Shown piece by piece: positions 7,414 through 16,231 of a stretch of 64,000 nucleotides of DNA. Made by a program: the position numbers and the translations under genes. Each line of letters begins with the position of its first letter. Position 1 is the stretch's first letter. Source of the DNA: Mycobacterium syngnathidarum (lineage in GTDB: Bacteria; Actinomycetota; Actinomycetes; Mycobacteriales; Mycobacteriaceae); assembly GCF_001942625.1 (NCBI RefSeq), contig NZ_MLCL01000023.1, forward strand, positions 1 to 64,000, written 5' to 3'. The notes below the pieces were generated by a model, which saw nothing but the letters and a program-made list of their open reading frames with translations, did not search any database and was not told the origin of the DNA.

Positions 7414-8661
7414 CTAGACCGACACCAGACCCGCGACACCGGGCGCAGTCCGGGTCGGGTCGCCGAGCAGTTCAAGAGCGTTGTCGCGCATGACCTTCCG
7501 AGTGTCCTCGAGGCTGAACTCCGGGAACTGCGGAATGTCGGCGGTGAAGGTGGTGGGATCGGCAAGGCCCTCGCCGTGCGGCCAGTCCGAGCCGAACAGG
7601 ATCTTGTCGACGCCGATGGTGTCGGCGAGCAACTTCACGTCGTCCTCGTAATACGGCGCGATCCAGACGTTGTTGCGCAGCTGCTCGACCGGATCCTCCT
7701 TGAAGTGGTATGGCGCATTGTTGGCCGCCTTCTTCAGCCGCTTGATCAGCCGGTAGACGAAGTAGGAACCGTTCTCGATGCTGCACACCTTGAGCTTGGG
7801 ATGCCGGGTGAACACCTGGTGCACGATCATCGAGGCCATGGTGTCGTGGATCGCGCGGTCATCCATGATGACCATGTCGAGCGGATCACGCCTGCCGAAG
7901 CCCTTGAATACGCCACTGCCGCCCCACAAGGCCGGGACCGCCATGTATCCGGAGTCCGACAGATGGAAGACCACGGCGACACCCGCCTCGGCCAGCCGCG
8001 CCCAGACCGGATCGTGCGACGGGTCACCCAGGGACCGCGGCCGGACCGCACCCGGAACCGGGGCGGGCCGCACACACACAAGCTTGGCGCCGCGGCCGAT
8101 CACGAACTCGACTTCCTCGACCGCCTGCACCGGATCCGCCAGCGAGATGATCGGTGCGGACACGAAACGTCCGTCGGGCCGGTCGAATCCCCAGTCTTCG
8201 TCGAGCCACAGGTTGAAGGCATGCACCGAGGCCATGGTGGCCTCGATGTCGTGCTTGAGCCCCTCCTCCACACCGCACGCGAAAGTCGGCAGCATGAACA
8301 CGGTTTCGAGGCGCTGCCGGTCCAGCACCTTGAGCCGGGCATCGCGGTTCTGGTACTCGGGGTGGTCGGAGAGCCGGTCGACCTTCATCAGGGACGCCGG
8401 GTCGACGCCCTCGGGGATCTCGCCACGGAACAGCAGATCCAGGCATCCTGGCTCGATGATCGGGTCGAAGGTCGGGTTGGGGATGAAGTGGTTGACGGTC
8501 CCGCCGAACACCGCGAGGGTCCGTTTGCCATCCTGCACCATCTGGACGCCACGGCTTCGGAATTCCTTGGGCAGGTGCCGGGTGAAGGCATCGATCGGCT
8601 CGTAGTAATGGTTGTCGACGTCGACGGCGAGGTATGGAAGCCGTTCGGGAGCTTCGGTCAT
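7414..8661 (-). CDS. Amidohydrolase-family (amidohydrolase 2) protein, long form
   Basis: Encodes 415 residues. Motifs: N-terminal VDVDNHYYEPIDAF, a mid-barrel FHLSDSGYMA, CSIENGSYF, and C-terminal LFGSDWPHGEG carrying the conserved Asp. This is the DNHxxE subgroup common in actinobacterial catabolic operons and usually left unnamed. It lies 4 bp from the preceding crotonase and 8 bp before FadD, so it is certainly co-transcribed. It is the second amidohydrolase in the operon but clearly not a duplicate of the other (415 against 281 residues). Reaction and substrate are unknown. Confidence 0.82.
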   Translation of the reverse strand: MTEAPERLPYLAVDVDNHYYEPIDAFTRHLPKEFRSRGVQMVQDGKRTLAVFGGTVNHFIPNPTFDPIIEPGCLDLLFRGEIPEGVDPASLMKVDRLSDHPEYQNRDARLKVLDRQRLETVFMLPTFACGVEEGLKHDIEATMASVHAFNLWLDEDWGFDRPDGRFVSAPIISLADPVQAVEEVEFVIGRGAKLVCVRPAPVPGAVRPRSLGDPSHDPVWARLAEAGVAVVFHLSDSGYMAVPALWGGSGVFKGFGRRDPLDMVIMDDRAIHDTMASMIVHQVFTRHPKLKVCSIENGSYFVYRLIKRLKKAANNAPYHFKEDPVEQLRNNVWIAPYYEDDVKLLADTIGVDKILFGSDWPHGEGLADPTTFTADIPQFPEFSLEDTRKVMRDNALELLGDPTRTAPGVAGLVSV

Positions 8662-8665
8662 GTCA

Positions 8666-9487
8666 TCAACCTTCTTTCAGGGGCGGGAAATTCGGGGGCC
8701 GTTTTTCGAAGAACGCGGTGATGCCCTCGACAAGGTCGGGCCGAACCATGGACTCGTGCATGAGCTTCTCGGCTCGGTCGCTGACGTCGACGACGTTGTC
8801 ATGGGCGTCGCCGTAGAGCTGACGCTTGATCACCGCCATCGATGCCGGAGAGCAGTTGCGGGCCAGATCCTCGGCGTACTCCAGGGCGCGGTTCAGTAGA
8901 TCCTCGGGCGCGACAACCTCTTTCACCAATCCGAGCTGGGCGGCCTCCTCGGCGAAGAATGTCCGGCCGGACAACAACAGGTCCGCCGAGACGCCCCAGC
9001 CGGCCAGTCTCGGCAGGATCCAGGTGATGCCGTATTCGCCGATCAATCCCCGGCGCGGGAAGGCGGTGGCGAATTTCGCTCGGGCCGCGGCGAATCGGAC
9101 GTCGCACATCAGGGCATGGGTGAGGCCGATGCCGACACACGCCCCGTTGATGGCGGCGACCACCGGCTTGCGCAGCTCGGTGAGGAAATGCGGGTGGCGC
9201 TCGCCGACGATCTTGCTGACGTCGGTGTCTTCGTTGATGCTGGCGCCCAGATCCTGCATGGCGCCCATGTAGGCGCCGGCGCAGAATCCGCGCCCGGTCC
9301 CGGTCAGCACGATCGCCCGCACCGCGGGATCGGTTTCGGCGCGGTCGAAACTCGCGTAGACGCCGGCGGAGATGTCCGCACCCCAGGAGTTGAGCCGGTC
9401 CGGTCGATTGAGCGTGATGACAGCCACGCCCGCGTCCGTCGTCTCGTAGAGAACCGCCTCGGTCCCCACACTGTCAGCGACCGTCAC
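8666..9487 (-). CDS. Crotonase/enoyl-CoA hydratase-isomerase family protein
   Basis: Encodes 273 residues from a GTG at 9487, chosen because GGGGAGG lies 9 bases upstream; an earlier in-frame GTG at 9511 would put that site inside the gene. Crotonase motifs are GTGRGFCAGAYMG (oxyanion hole) and INGACVGIGLTHALMCD. The usual hydratase Glu of GGGCEL is replaced by Thr, and the second Glu position is also changed (ATAFPRRGLIGEYG). The GLIGEYGITWILPR segment resembles isomerase/PaaG-type members. An isomerase or ring-modifying role is more likely than simple hydration. Confidence 0.83.
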   Translation of the reverse strand: MTVADSVGTEAVLYETTDAGVAVITLNRPDRLNSWGADISAGVYASFDRAETDPAVRAIVLTGTGRGFCAGAYMGAMQDLGASINEDTDVSKIVGERHPHFLTELRKPVVAAINGACVGIGLTHALMCDVRFAAARAKFATAFPRRGLIGEYGITWILPRLAGWGVSADLLLSGRTFFAEEAAQLGLVKEVVAPEDLLNRALEYAEDLARNCSPASMAVIKRQLYGDAHDNVVDVSDRAEKLMHESMVRPDLVEGITAFFEKRPPNFPPLKEG

Positions 9488-9525
9488 GCGCCGATACCTC
9501 CCCGATGCCACACCAGCCGTTCAGA

Positions 9526-9551
9526 CATACATACTGTATACCTATCGGTAG
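9526..9551. promoter_or_regulatory. AT-rich imperfect palindrome, candidate promoter/operator
   Basis: The sequence around ATACTGTATACC lies about 40-60 bases upstream of the crotonase start, in the only gap of more than 50 bp inside the nine-gene block. It contains the heptamer TACTGTA, which is also found upstream of the operon near 12267 and near 16250. It may be a secondary promoter or a regulator site. Its function is inferred. Confidence 0.35.
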
Positions 9552-9599
9552 TGCATTCCGCAAGCCCGGCGTTACCGCCACGACCTGCACAAAGACGGT

Positions 9600-10607
9600 T
9601 CAGGCGTCGATCAATCCGAGCTTCCGATAAGCGGTTTCGATCTGGGTCTTCGCCGCTTCCGGCAGGAACGCCTGAGGCGGACGGGAATGCGGGTAATCGC
9701 CGATGGGCATTCCCAGCACCAAGGCGGCGTGCTTGAAGGCGCCGGCCCAGTGGGTGAAGTAGTCGGCCCGGCCCGGATAGCAGGTGAACCAGGAACCCAT
9801 GTCGAGGCCGAATTGGTCCAATCCCGACTCCCGACCGAAGTCCATCGCCTCGATGAGCCGGTCGGCGTACACCAGATCCCAGTACTCGGTGAAGATGCGG
9901 CGTTGCGGGGTTTCATACAGGTACCCGGCCGTGCCCAGCTGCGCCGGGCACACGATGCCCTCCCGAAGCCAGCCTGCCCGGTACACGGTGGTGTCGCATT
10001 CCCAGACCGCCAGGTACGGAGCCAGCTCATGCAGCCGGCGGCTCGCGGCAGGCCGGAAGGCGCCTTCCTTGGTGGCGCACACCGCCGGGATCGCCTCGGC
10101 GATCCGGGCGCTTTCGTCCGGTGTGAGCACGTAGCCGGAGGACGGCGAGTTGAACATCCCGAGGGCGATGTCCGTGCGATCGGCCACATATTGGAAGAAG
10201 CGCAGCGCACCCTCTCCGGCGTGTGTCTCCATCATCGGTGTCTGGATGTAGACGATGTCGGCGCCGGCCTGCTGCGCGTGCAGTGTGAGCTCCAGGCAGT
10301 CCTTGGCCGAGGTCGCCGCGGTGCAGGCCTGAATGACGACGTTCGGATCGGCCCCTCGGCCCTCTTCGATCGCCACCTCGAGCAGCTTCTTGCGCTCGTC
10401 GAGGGTCAGCGCCCAGAACTCCGCCAAACCGCTGGTACACCACAGCATTCGGTGACCGAGATCGCTGACACAGTAGCGCACGAGGTAACGGTAGGCGTCC
10501 CAGTCGATGTCGTCGCCGTCGGTTCCGCAGAACGGGGTGTAGAGCGAGTCGCCGATTCCGCGCAATGCCGAGCGAGCCCAGTCCCGCGCTTCGGCTGCTG
10601 TTGCCAT
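9600..10607 (-). CDS. DapA/NAL-family class I aldolase or hydro-lyase
   Basis: Encodes 335 residues with the (beta/alpha)8 dihydrodipicolinate synthase fold. The Schiff-base Lys is visible at about residue 180 (AVCATKEGAF). The catalytic Tyr of the YNxP motif in DapA is replaced by Phe (MFNSPSS, about residue 152), so lysine biosynthesis is unlikely. It sits 8 bp after an SDR gene in a CoA-ester catabolic operon. A retro-aldol cleavage or hydratase-aldolase step on a ring-derived 2-oxo acid is a reasonable guess; no specific substrate can be assigned. Confidence 0.82.
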   Translation of the reverse strand: MATAAEARDWARSALRGIGDSLYTPFCGTDGDDIDWDAYRYLVRYCVSDLGHRMLWCTSGLAEFWALTLDERKKLLEVAIEEGRGADPNVVIQACTAATSAKDCLELTLHAQQAGADIVYIQTPMMETHAGEGALRFFQYVADRTDIALGMFNSPSSGYVLTPDESARIAEAIPAVCATKEGAFRPAASRRLHELAPYLAVWECDTTVYRAGWLREGIVCPAQLGTAGYLYETPQRRIFTEYWDLVYADRLIEAMDFGRESGLDQFGLDMGSWFTCYPGRADYFTHWAGAFKHAALVLGMPIGDYPHSRPPQAFLPEAAKTQIETAYRKLGLIDA

Positions 10608-10615
10608 GACGCCCC

Positions 10616-11410
10616 CTAGATGAAGTCCGATCCACCGTCCACGTTGATGTTGGCCCCGGTCATGTATGAGTTGCGCTTGGACGCCAGAAAGGCTGCGACA
10701 GGGCCGATTTCACTGGGCAATCCGGCGCGCGGCAGGTGGGCGGGATGCCCGAAATGCTCATCGATCGCTGCCATCAGCGCATACGGGTCGTTGCCGTCGA
10801 CGCCTACCGTGTCAGCCCACCCGCGCAGCGCTTCCGACGAGATGCTACCCGGGGACACCACATTGACCATGATCTCGTCCTTGGCCAACAGCAGCGACAG
10901 ATTCTTGGACACACTGTTCACGGCCGCCTTGGCCGCTGTGTAGGCCGGCAACCGGGTGCTCTGCCGCTGGGTTGAGTGGGCCGAGAAGTTGACGACGCGT
11001 GCCCACTCGGCCTTGCGCAGCAACGGCAATGCCGCCCGCACGCAGCGCACCATGCCCATCAGACCGGCGTCGAACGCCTCCTGCCACTGGTCGTCGGTCA
11101 ACTCCTCGAAGTTGCCCGCGGCGCCGGGGCCGACCGTGTTGATCAAGGCGTTGATCGCACCCCACCGCTCGCCCACCGTGGTGAAGGCCTGTTCGACCTG
11201 GGAGCCGTCCGAGGTGTCGGCGACGATGGCCACCGCCTCCGGCGATCCCAGGCGGGTCAGCTCCCTTGCGGCGGAGTCCAATACGTCGCGGGAGCGCCCC
11301 ACGATCGCGATCCGCGCGCCGTCCTCGGCCAGACACTGCGCCGTCGCAAAGCCCATCCCCCGGCCACCGCCCACGACGACGGTGGCCGCACCTGCGAATC
11401 CCAGATCCAT
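10616..11410 (-). CDS. Short-chain dehydrogenase/reductase
   Basis: Encodes 264 residues. The cofactor motif VGGGRGMG (13-20) is a variant of TGxxxGxG. The NNAG motif is replaced by NTVG (91-94), the catalytic Ser lies in NFSAHS (about 143), and YTAAK gives Tyr157 and Lys161. The C-terminus MTGANINVDGGSDFI is classical. It probably oxidises a hydroxy intermediate, or a 3-hydroxyacyl-CoA, within the operon. It is 8 bp from the aldolase gene and 43 bp after the crotonase. Confidence 0.85.
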   Translation of the reverse strand: MDLGFAGAATVVVGGGRGMGFATAQCLAEDGARIAIVGRSRDVLDSAARELTRLGSPEAVAIVADTSDGSQVEQAFTTVGERWGAINALINTVGPGAAGNFEELTDDQWQEAFDAGLMGMVRCVRAALPLLRKAEWARVVNFSAHSTQRQSTRLPAYTAAKAAVNSVSKNLSLLLAKDEIMVNVVSPGSISSEALRGWADTVGVDGNDPYALMAAIDEHFGHPAHLPRAGLPSEIGPVAAFLASKRNSYMTGANINVDGGSDFI

Positions 11411-11453
11411 GGCTCAACTAACTCCCCGGTCGCTTCGCTCCTGCCCGCCGGAC

Positions 11454-12215
11454 TCAGGAACCGGTCCAATTGGGGGCGCGCTTCTCGGCGAAGGCGATGG
11501 CCCCCTCCTTGGCGTCGTTCGATGAGAACACCGGCCCGAGCAGTTCGCCCTGCTTCTTCCACATCTCGTCGGCCGACCACTCCGAGGACGAGGCGATGAT
11601 CTCCTTGGTCACGGCCACGGCCAGCGGACCGTTGGCCGTGATCCGATCGGCGAGCTCGAGCGCACCGTCGAGCGCACCACCGGGCTCGGTCAGCTTGTTG
11701 ACGAAACCCCACGCCGCGGCTTCCTCGGCGGTGAAGCTGTCACCGGTAAGCGCCAGTTCCATCGCCTTCTGGTACGGGATGCGCTGATGCAGACGCAGCA
11801 GCCCACCACCGCCGGCCACCAGACCACGCTTGACCTCGGGGATGCCGAACTTGGCGACCTTGGACGCCACCACGAGATCAGTAGCGAGGACCAATTCGGT
11901 TCCACCCGCGAGGGCGAACCCCTCGACGGCGGCGATCAGCGGCTTGCGCGGCGGGCGCTCAGTGAAACCCGCGCCGCGACCGGGGACGTAGGGCAGTTCC
12001 CCGGCAGCGAATGCCTTGAGGTCCATGCCGGCGCAGAAGTTTCCGCCCGCACCGGTCAGGACCGCTACCGACAGTTCGGGGGTGTCGTCCAGTTCGTCCA
12101 TCGCATCGGCGAGTCCCTGGACCACCGCGAGGTTGAACGCGTTGCGCGCCTCCGGGCGGTTGATTGTGACGACGAGCGTACGACCCCGTCGTTCCGTGAG
12201 AACTGCGTCCGACAT
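11454..12215 (-). CDS. Enoyl-CoA hydratase (EchA-type)
   Basis: Encodes 253 residues from an ATG with AAAGGGG about 7 bases upstream; a longer open frame has no ribosome site. Both hydratase glutamates are present: FALAGGTELVLATD (first Glu) and FGIPEVKRGLVAGGGG (second Glu). The oxyanion loop is GAGGNFCAGMDLKAF. It is therefore the one crotonase of this region most likely to be a true 2-enoyl-CoA hydratase. It is the first gene of the nine-gene minus-strand operon, divergent from the TetR at 12490. Confidence 0.87.
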   Translation of the reverse strand: MSDAVLTERRGRTLVVTINRPEARNAFNLAVVQGLADAMDELDDTPELSVAVLTGAGGNFCAGMDLKAFAAGELPYVPGRGAGFTERPPRKPLIAAVEGFALAGGTELVLATDLVVASKVAKFGIPEVKRGLVAGGGGLLRLHQRIPYQKAMELALTGDSFTAEEAAAWGFVNKLTEPGGALDGALELADRITANGPLAVAVTKEIIASSSEWSADEMWKKQGELLGPVFSSNDAKEGAIAFAEKRAPNWTGS

Positions 12216-12254
12216 CAATGCCCCTTTGCTCGCGGCCGATAACCCGGAAAAGCC

Positions 12255-12273
12255 TACTATAGGGATTACAGTA
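12255..12273. promoter_or_regulatory. Inverted repeat TACTATA-N5-TACAGTA, candidate TetR operator
   Basis: The two 7-base arms match in 6 of 7 positions as an inverted repeat. The repeat lies between the divergent TetR gene and the operon-leading hydratase, 40 bp upstream of the hydratase start. The position suits autoregulation plus control of the catabolic operon by the TetR. The TACAGTA half-site recurs upstream of the crotonase at 9487. No other evidence is available. Confidence 0.4.
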
Positions 12274-12489
12274 CAAAGGCGGCACCCCGTCGGCAGCGCC
12301 CGAGCGACGGAACCGCGCGAACGGTGGAAGGCATCCACGGAAGGGCTACCGGTAAGGTTGACAGCGACCAGACCCCGCGACACGCGCGCATAGGCGCAGT
12401 TCAGGTGGCGGACGGCGGTAAATTCACCTGCGATTGAGCCGCGGCACAGGGACGACGTGAACAGAATCGATTCGATGGAGGTGCCCGCA

Positions 12490-13233
12490 GTGGCAAAGCA
12501 ACCGACCGCTGAGAAACGTCAACGGCGCGAACGTGGATCCATCAATCCCGACGACATCATCAACGGCGCATTCGATCTCGCGGAACAGGTGTCGATCGAC
12601 AACCTCAGCATGCCGCTGCTGGGCAAACATCTGGGCGTCGGTGTCACGAGCATCTACTGGTACTTCCGCAAGAAGGACGATCTGCTCAACGCGATGACCG
12701 ACCGCGCGCTGCGCCAGTTCGTCGTCGCCACCCCTTACGTCGAGGCCAAGGATTGGCGTGAGTCACTCGCCAACCACGCCAGGACCATGCGAAAAGCCTT
12801 CATGGGTAACCCGATTCTGTGTGATCTCATTCTCATTCGGTCGGCACTGAGCCCCCGGGCCGCACGCCTGGGGGTACAGGAGATGGAGACCGCGATCTCG
12901 GGGCTGGTCGAGGCCGGGCTGTCGGTCGAGGATGCCTTCGACACGTATTCGGCCGTGTCCGTACACGTCCGCGGCTCGGTTGTGCTGCACCGCCTCTACG
13001 AGAAGAACCGGGCCAACGACAACGCCCCCGGCGACTACGAAGAGACCATGGTGATCGACCCCGAGGTCACCCCGCTGCTGGCGCAGGTCACCAGCGAGGG
13101 CCACCGCATCGGCGCGGCCGACGAGAAGAACTTCGAGTACGGCCTGGAGTGCATCCTCGACCACGCGGCCGCACGGATCGAGGCGAATGCCGGTAAGGCG
13201 AAGAAGACGCCCGCCCGCCGCAAGGCGGTTTAG
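12490..13233 (+). CDS. TetR-family transcriptional regulator
   Basis: Encodes 247 residues from a GTG 8 bases after GGAGG; earlier in-frame starts at 12457 and 12475 lack such a site. The N-terminal helix-turn-helix reads NLSMPLLGKHLGVGVTSIYWYFRKKDDLL (about residues 35-63). The C-terminal ligand domain is about 170 residues and ends in a basic Lys/Arg tail (KAKKTPARRK). It is divergent from the nine-gene catabolic operon and probably its ligand-responsive repressor, perhaps sensing a CoA thioester. It is convergent with the thiolase gene, with a strong hairpin between them. Confidence 0.85.
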   Translation: MAKQPTAEKRQRRERGSINPDDIINGAFDLAEQVSIDNLSMPLLGKHLGVGVTSIYWYFRKKDDLLNAMTDRALRQFVVATPYVEAKDWRESLANHARTMRKAFMGNPILCDLILIRSALSPRAARLGVQEMETAISGLVEAGLSVEDAFDTYSAVSVHVRGSVVLHRLYEKNRANDNAPGDYEETMVIDPEVTPLLAQVTSEGHRIGAADEKNFEYGLECILDHAAARIEANAGKAKKTPARRKAV

Positions 13234-13243
13234 CTCGGACTCC

Positions 13244-13298
13244 GAACCTGAGCTTGTTGTCGAGAAATCCGTGATTCTTCGACAACAAGCTCAGGTTC
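13244..13298. terminator. Perfect 20-bp stem hairpin between convergent genes
   Basis: GAACCTGAGCTTGTTGTCGA (13244-13263) is perfectly repeated in inverse at 13279-13298, with a 15-base loop. It lies exactly between the TetR stop and the thiolase stop, so it most likely terminates both transcripts. There is no clear U-tract, which is common for mycobacterial hairpin terminators. Confidence 0.8.
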
Positions 13299-13305
13299 GA
13301 TGGCG

Positions 13306-14487
13306 TCAGACCTCGATGACCAGCCCGCCGCCCTGACCGCCACCGGCGCACATCGCGGCCACACCGATACCGCCACCGCGACGCTGCAGTTCGTAGATCA
13401 GCGTGGTGACCATGCGCGCACCGGAAGCCGAGATCGGGTGGCCCAGGCTGCAGCCGCTGCCCGAGAAGTTCACCAGCTCCTCGTCGATGCCGTACTTGCG
13501 CACCGCGGCGATCGGCACCGAGGCGAATGCCTCGTTGATCTCCCACAGCGCCACATCGGACGCCTTGAGCCCGGCACGGTCGAGGACCTTGCCGATCACC
13601 TCGACGCCGCCGAGCCCGGTGTCACGAGCTGCGACACCGACCGCACCCCAGGCCCTGACCTTGGCCATCACGTTGAGGTTCTCCGCCGCCGCATAGTCGT
13701 CGCCGACGAGGGCGACAGCAGCGGCAGCGTCATTGGTGCCGCTGCTGTTGCCCGCGGTGATGGAGAATCCCTCGATCTCCGGGTGCAGGACCTTGAGCTC
13801 GGCGAGCTTCTCCGCGGTGGTGCCGCGGCGCGGGTGCTCGTCGACACTGAACTCGATGACCGAACCGTCGGGCTGGTTGACCTTCAGCGGCACGATCTCG
13901 TCGAGGAACTTGCCCGCGTCGATCGCGGCGACGGCCCGCTGGTGCGACCGCGCGGCCCAGGCGTCCATGTCTTCACGGGTGATCCCGGCTGCCTGAGCGG
14001 TGTTCCAGCCGACCGTGATCGACATGTCGCGCATCGGCGCATCCGGGGTCTCGACGTGCGTCGGGGTCATCCAGGGCTCGATGAACTCGATCTCGGGGCC
14101 GAATCCGGGCACCCGCCATTTCATCAGTGGCGACGAGGACAGCGACTGCACGCCGCCGGCCACCAGTACCCGCTCCATGCCGGAGCCGATCTGGGCGGCC
14201 GCGTTACCGATCGCGGTCAGCGATCCCGCACAGTGTCGGTTGACGGCCTGACCGGGAACCGACTCCCAGCCCAGCGCGTCGGCGGCATAGCGGGCGATAT
14301 CGCCGCCGCCGTAGTTGGATTCGGCGAAGATCAGATCGTCGATGGACTCCGGGCTGATGCCGGCGCGGCGCACGACCTCGGGCAGGACGGTGGTGATCAG
14401 GGTTTCCGGCGGGGTGTTGACCAGGGTCCCCTTGAAGGAACGGCCGATCGCTGTGCGGGCAGCGCCGACGATGACGGGTGTTGGCAT
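13306..14487 (-). CDS. Thiolase (acetyl-CoA acyltransferase family)
   Basis: Encodes 393 residues, normal length. All catalytic elements are visible: nucleophile Cys in NRHCAGSLTA (about residue 86), NEAFAS, GCSLGHPISASGARM with the active-site His, and the second Cys in AAMCAGGGQGG. It would cleave a 3-oxoacyl-CoA with CoA. It lies 51 bp after a crotonase gene and belongs to the GntR-crotonase-thiolase unit. The hairpin at 13244 ends the transcript. Confidence 0.9.
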   Translation of the reverse strand: MPTPVIVGAARTAIGRSFKGTLVNTPPETLITTVLPEVVRRAGISPESIDDLIFAESNYGGGDIARYAADALGWESVPGQAVNRHCAGSLTAIGNAAAQIGSGMERVLVAGGVQSLSSSPLMKWRVPGFGPEIEFIEPWMTPTHVETPDAPMRDMSITVGWNTAQAAGITREDMDAWAARSHQRAVAAIDAGKFLDEIVPLKVNQPDGSVIEFSVDEHPRRGTTAEKLAELKVLHPEIEGFSITAGNSSGTNDAAAAVALVGDDYAAAENLNVMAKVRAWGAVGVAARDTGLGGVEVIGKVLDRAGLKASDVALWEINEAFASVPIAAVRKYGIDEELVNFSGSGCSLGHPISASGARMVTTLIYELQRRGGGIGVAAMCAGGGQGGGLVIEV

Positions 14488-14538
14488 GGTTCCACCTTTA
14501 CGCGATGTCGTGTTTCTGTAACGGTATCAGGACGGGGT

Positions 14539-15438
14539 CTACTGCGGTTCGGGGACGTGGAAATGTTCGTCACGCAGCCGGAACGCCTCCTTCGTGCCAT
14601 GCTGCGCGCGGGTCTTGACGAAGTTGAATTCACCTGGCGAGAACTGCAGGTTGGTGCCGTACGCGTGGAAGATATAGCTGGCCGCTTCCTCGCCCTGGTA
14701 GGCCTGACTCTGCTCGACGAGCCGGAACGCCTCCTTGGCGATCACCACGCCGTCGGCCGGCATCTTGGCCGCCTTGGCCGCCCAGTACTGCGCGCGGGCC
14801 GTCACCTGATCGGACTCACACGTGTCGGTGAAGATGCCGAGGTGCTCGATCGAGCCGGCCTCGATGACGTCTCCCGTCAGCAGCATCCTGCGCGCCAGCA
14901 CCGGACCGAGCCGATGGAAGAACATGTGCAGGCTGCCCAGCGCCGGGCCGAGGAACCGGGTGGCCGGCATCCCGATCTTGGTATCGCGGGCGATCACCGA
15001 GATGTCGGTCATCAACGCCATCTCGAATCCGCCGCCGAGTGCGTAACCGCTGATCTCGCCCACGGTGACCTTGGGGAAGCCCATGAAGTTGTGATAGAAG
15101 CCAAAAGACTTGCGGTCCACGGTCAGTCGTCGCCGCTGACTGGGGCGTGACTTCTTGGGAGCGGACTGCTCAGCTCCATCCCTCTGCGCTTCGCGCAAGC
15201 GCTCATCGCCGTACCAGCCGTAGGCATTGTTCATGTCGGCGCCGGTGCTGAACACGCCCTCGGCGCCGCGCAACAGCACCACGGTCAGATCGTCGTCGTC
15301 GGCCACGATGTCGAGGTAGCGGGCGATCTCGTCGCGCATCGCAGCGTCGTAGGAGTTGCGCTGCTTGGGATTGTTCAGCGTGATGGTGGCGATGCGGTGG
15401 TCCGCATCGACCTCGAACAGCACCCGGTCATCGGTCAT
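14539..15438 (-). CDS. Crotonase-family enoyl-CoA hydratase/isomerase
   Basis: Encodes 299 residues, about 40 longer than a typical hydratase because of a charged insertion after residue 75 (EQSAPKKSRPSQRRRL). Motifs: GVFSTGADMNNAYG (oxyanion hole) and YALGGGFEMALMTD with the first catalytic Glu. The second Glu position is Ala (IGMPATRFLG), so a simple hydratase mechanism is doubtful. It overlaps the end of the GntR gene by 11 bp, which couples it to the regulator. Confidence 0.83.
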   Translation of the reverse strand: MTDDRVLFEVDADHRIATITLNNPKQRNSYDAAMRDEIARYLDIVADDDDLTVVLLRGAEGVFSTGADMNNAYGWYGDERLREAQRDGAEQSAPKKSRPSQRRRLTVDRKSFGFYHNFMGFPKVTVGEISGYALGGGFEMALMTDISVIARDTKIGMPATRFLGPALGSLHMFFHRLGPVLARRMLLTGDVIEAGSIEHLGIFTDTCESDQVTARAQYWAAKAAKMPADGVVIAKEAFRLVEQSQAYQGEEAASYIFHAYGTNLQFSPGEFNFVKTRAQHGTKEAFRLRDEHFHVPEPQ

Positions 15439-16201
15439 GCGAAATCAACCTCGCTTCAATGGTTTTGTCGTTGCCGGCGGCCAGCGTGGTGTGCCGCGCA
15501 GCGGTGAGATGGTCGGCCGCGAGCTTGGTCGCCCGGGCCGTGTTGCCGTCGGCGATGGCGTCCACCAGCCGTTGGTGGTCCCGCAGTGCGGCGCGCATGG
15601 TCGAAGCCGACATACCCGCTTCGCCCTCACCGGTCCATACGCCGGACTCGTGCGTCGACCAGATCAGCTCCAGGGAGCCGATCAGCAGGATCATCGGCTC
15701 GTTGCCGCATCGAGATACCAATGCCTCGTGGAACTTTCGGGCGTTCGGCACATACTGCGACATCTCGTCGAAATAAGCCACCTGCCGGTCGATCTCGGCC
15801 TGCAGGTGCGGCACCACCTCAATGGCGCGGTCTTCCCGCGCGGCGCACATCCCCGCGCAGATCGGCTCCAGGTGCAACAGCGCCTCGCTGACATCGGCGG
15901 GCGTGGCCGCGCGGGTCTGCAACACCATGCCGATCATGTGGGCAGTGCGGTCGGCCGAGGGCATCTGAACCACCGCTCCCCCGACGTTTCCGCGGCGCAC
16001 CGAGATCAACCCGTCGGTCTCGAGTAGGTGAATGGCCTCGCGCAATGCCGGCGGGCTGACCCCGAACTCCTGGAACAGGCTCTCCTGGGTGGGCAGGATG
16101 TCACCTTCACGTAGGCGGCCGGACAGGATGTCGTCACGCAGCTTGGACGCGACGATCTCGGCAACCCGGGGCTGCCGGATGCGCCGCGCGCGTCCTTCCA
16201 T
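15428..16201 (-). CDS. GntR-family regulator, FCD (FadR) subfamily
   Basis: Encodes 257 residues from the ATG giving MEGRARRIRQPRVAEIVASK; a longer open frame upstream is antisense to the next gene. The winged helix-turn-helix covers about residues 12-80 (LRDDILSGRLREGDILPTQE, then FGVSPPALREAIHLLETDGL). The FCD ligand domain follows, with AGMCAARED, FHEALVSRCGN and the metal/ligand-type HLTAARH near the end. It is divergent from the 16.3-25.4 kb operon, and a perfect palindrome lies 21 bp upstream of its start, so it probably controls both units. Confidence 0.87.
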   Translation of the reverse strand: MEGRARRIRQPRVAEIVASKLRDDILSGRLREGDILPTQESLFQEFGVSPPALREAIHLLETDGLISVRRGNVGGAVVQMPSADRTAHMIGMVLQTRAATPADVSEALLHLEPICAGMCAAREDRAIEVVPHLQAEIDRQVAYFDEMSQYVPNARKFHEALVSRCGNEPMILLIGSLELIWSTHESGVWTGEGEAGMSASTMRAALRDHQRLVDAIADGNTARATKLAADHLTAARHTTLAAGNDKTIEARLISHDR

Positions 16202-16221
16202 CGGAGACCTTTCCTTGCTAA

Positions 16222-16231
16222 CTTGTACAAG
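16222..16231. promoter_or_regulatory. Perfect palindrome CTTGTACAAG, candidate GntR operator
   Basis: The 10-bp perfect palindrome lies between the divergent GntR gene and the plus-strand crotonase operon. TTGTACAA-type cores are typical of FCD-type GntR regulators. The downstream stretch 16250-16270 holds two copies of ACTGTATGG spaced 13 bases apart (CTACTGTATGGGCAACTGTA region), which may be further promoter elements. Confidence 0.55.

Noticed and set aside
13300..15150. 616-residue open frame on the plus strand opposite thiolase and crotonase
   Set aside because: No domain motifs; it is the antisense shadow of two well-supported minus-strand genes.
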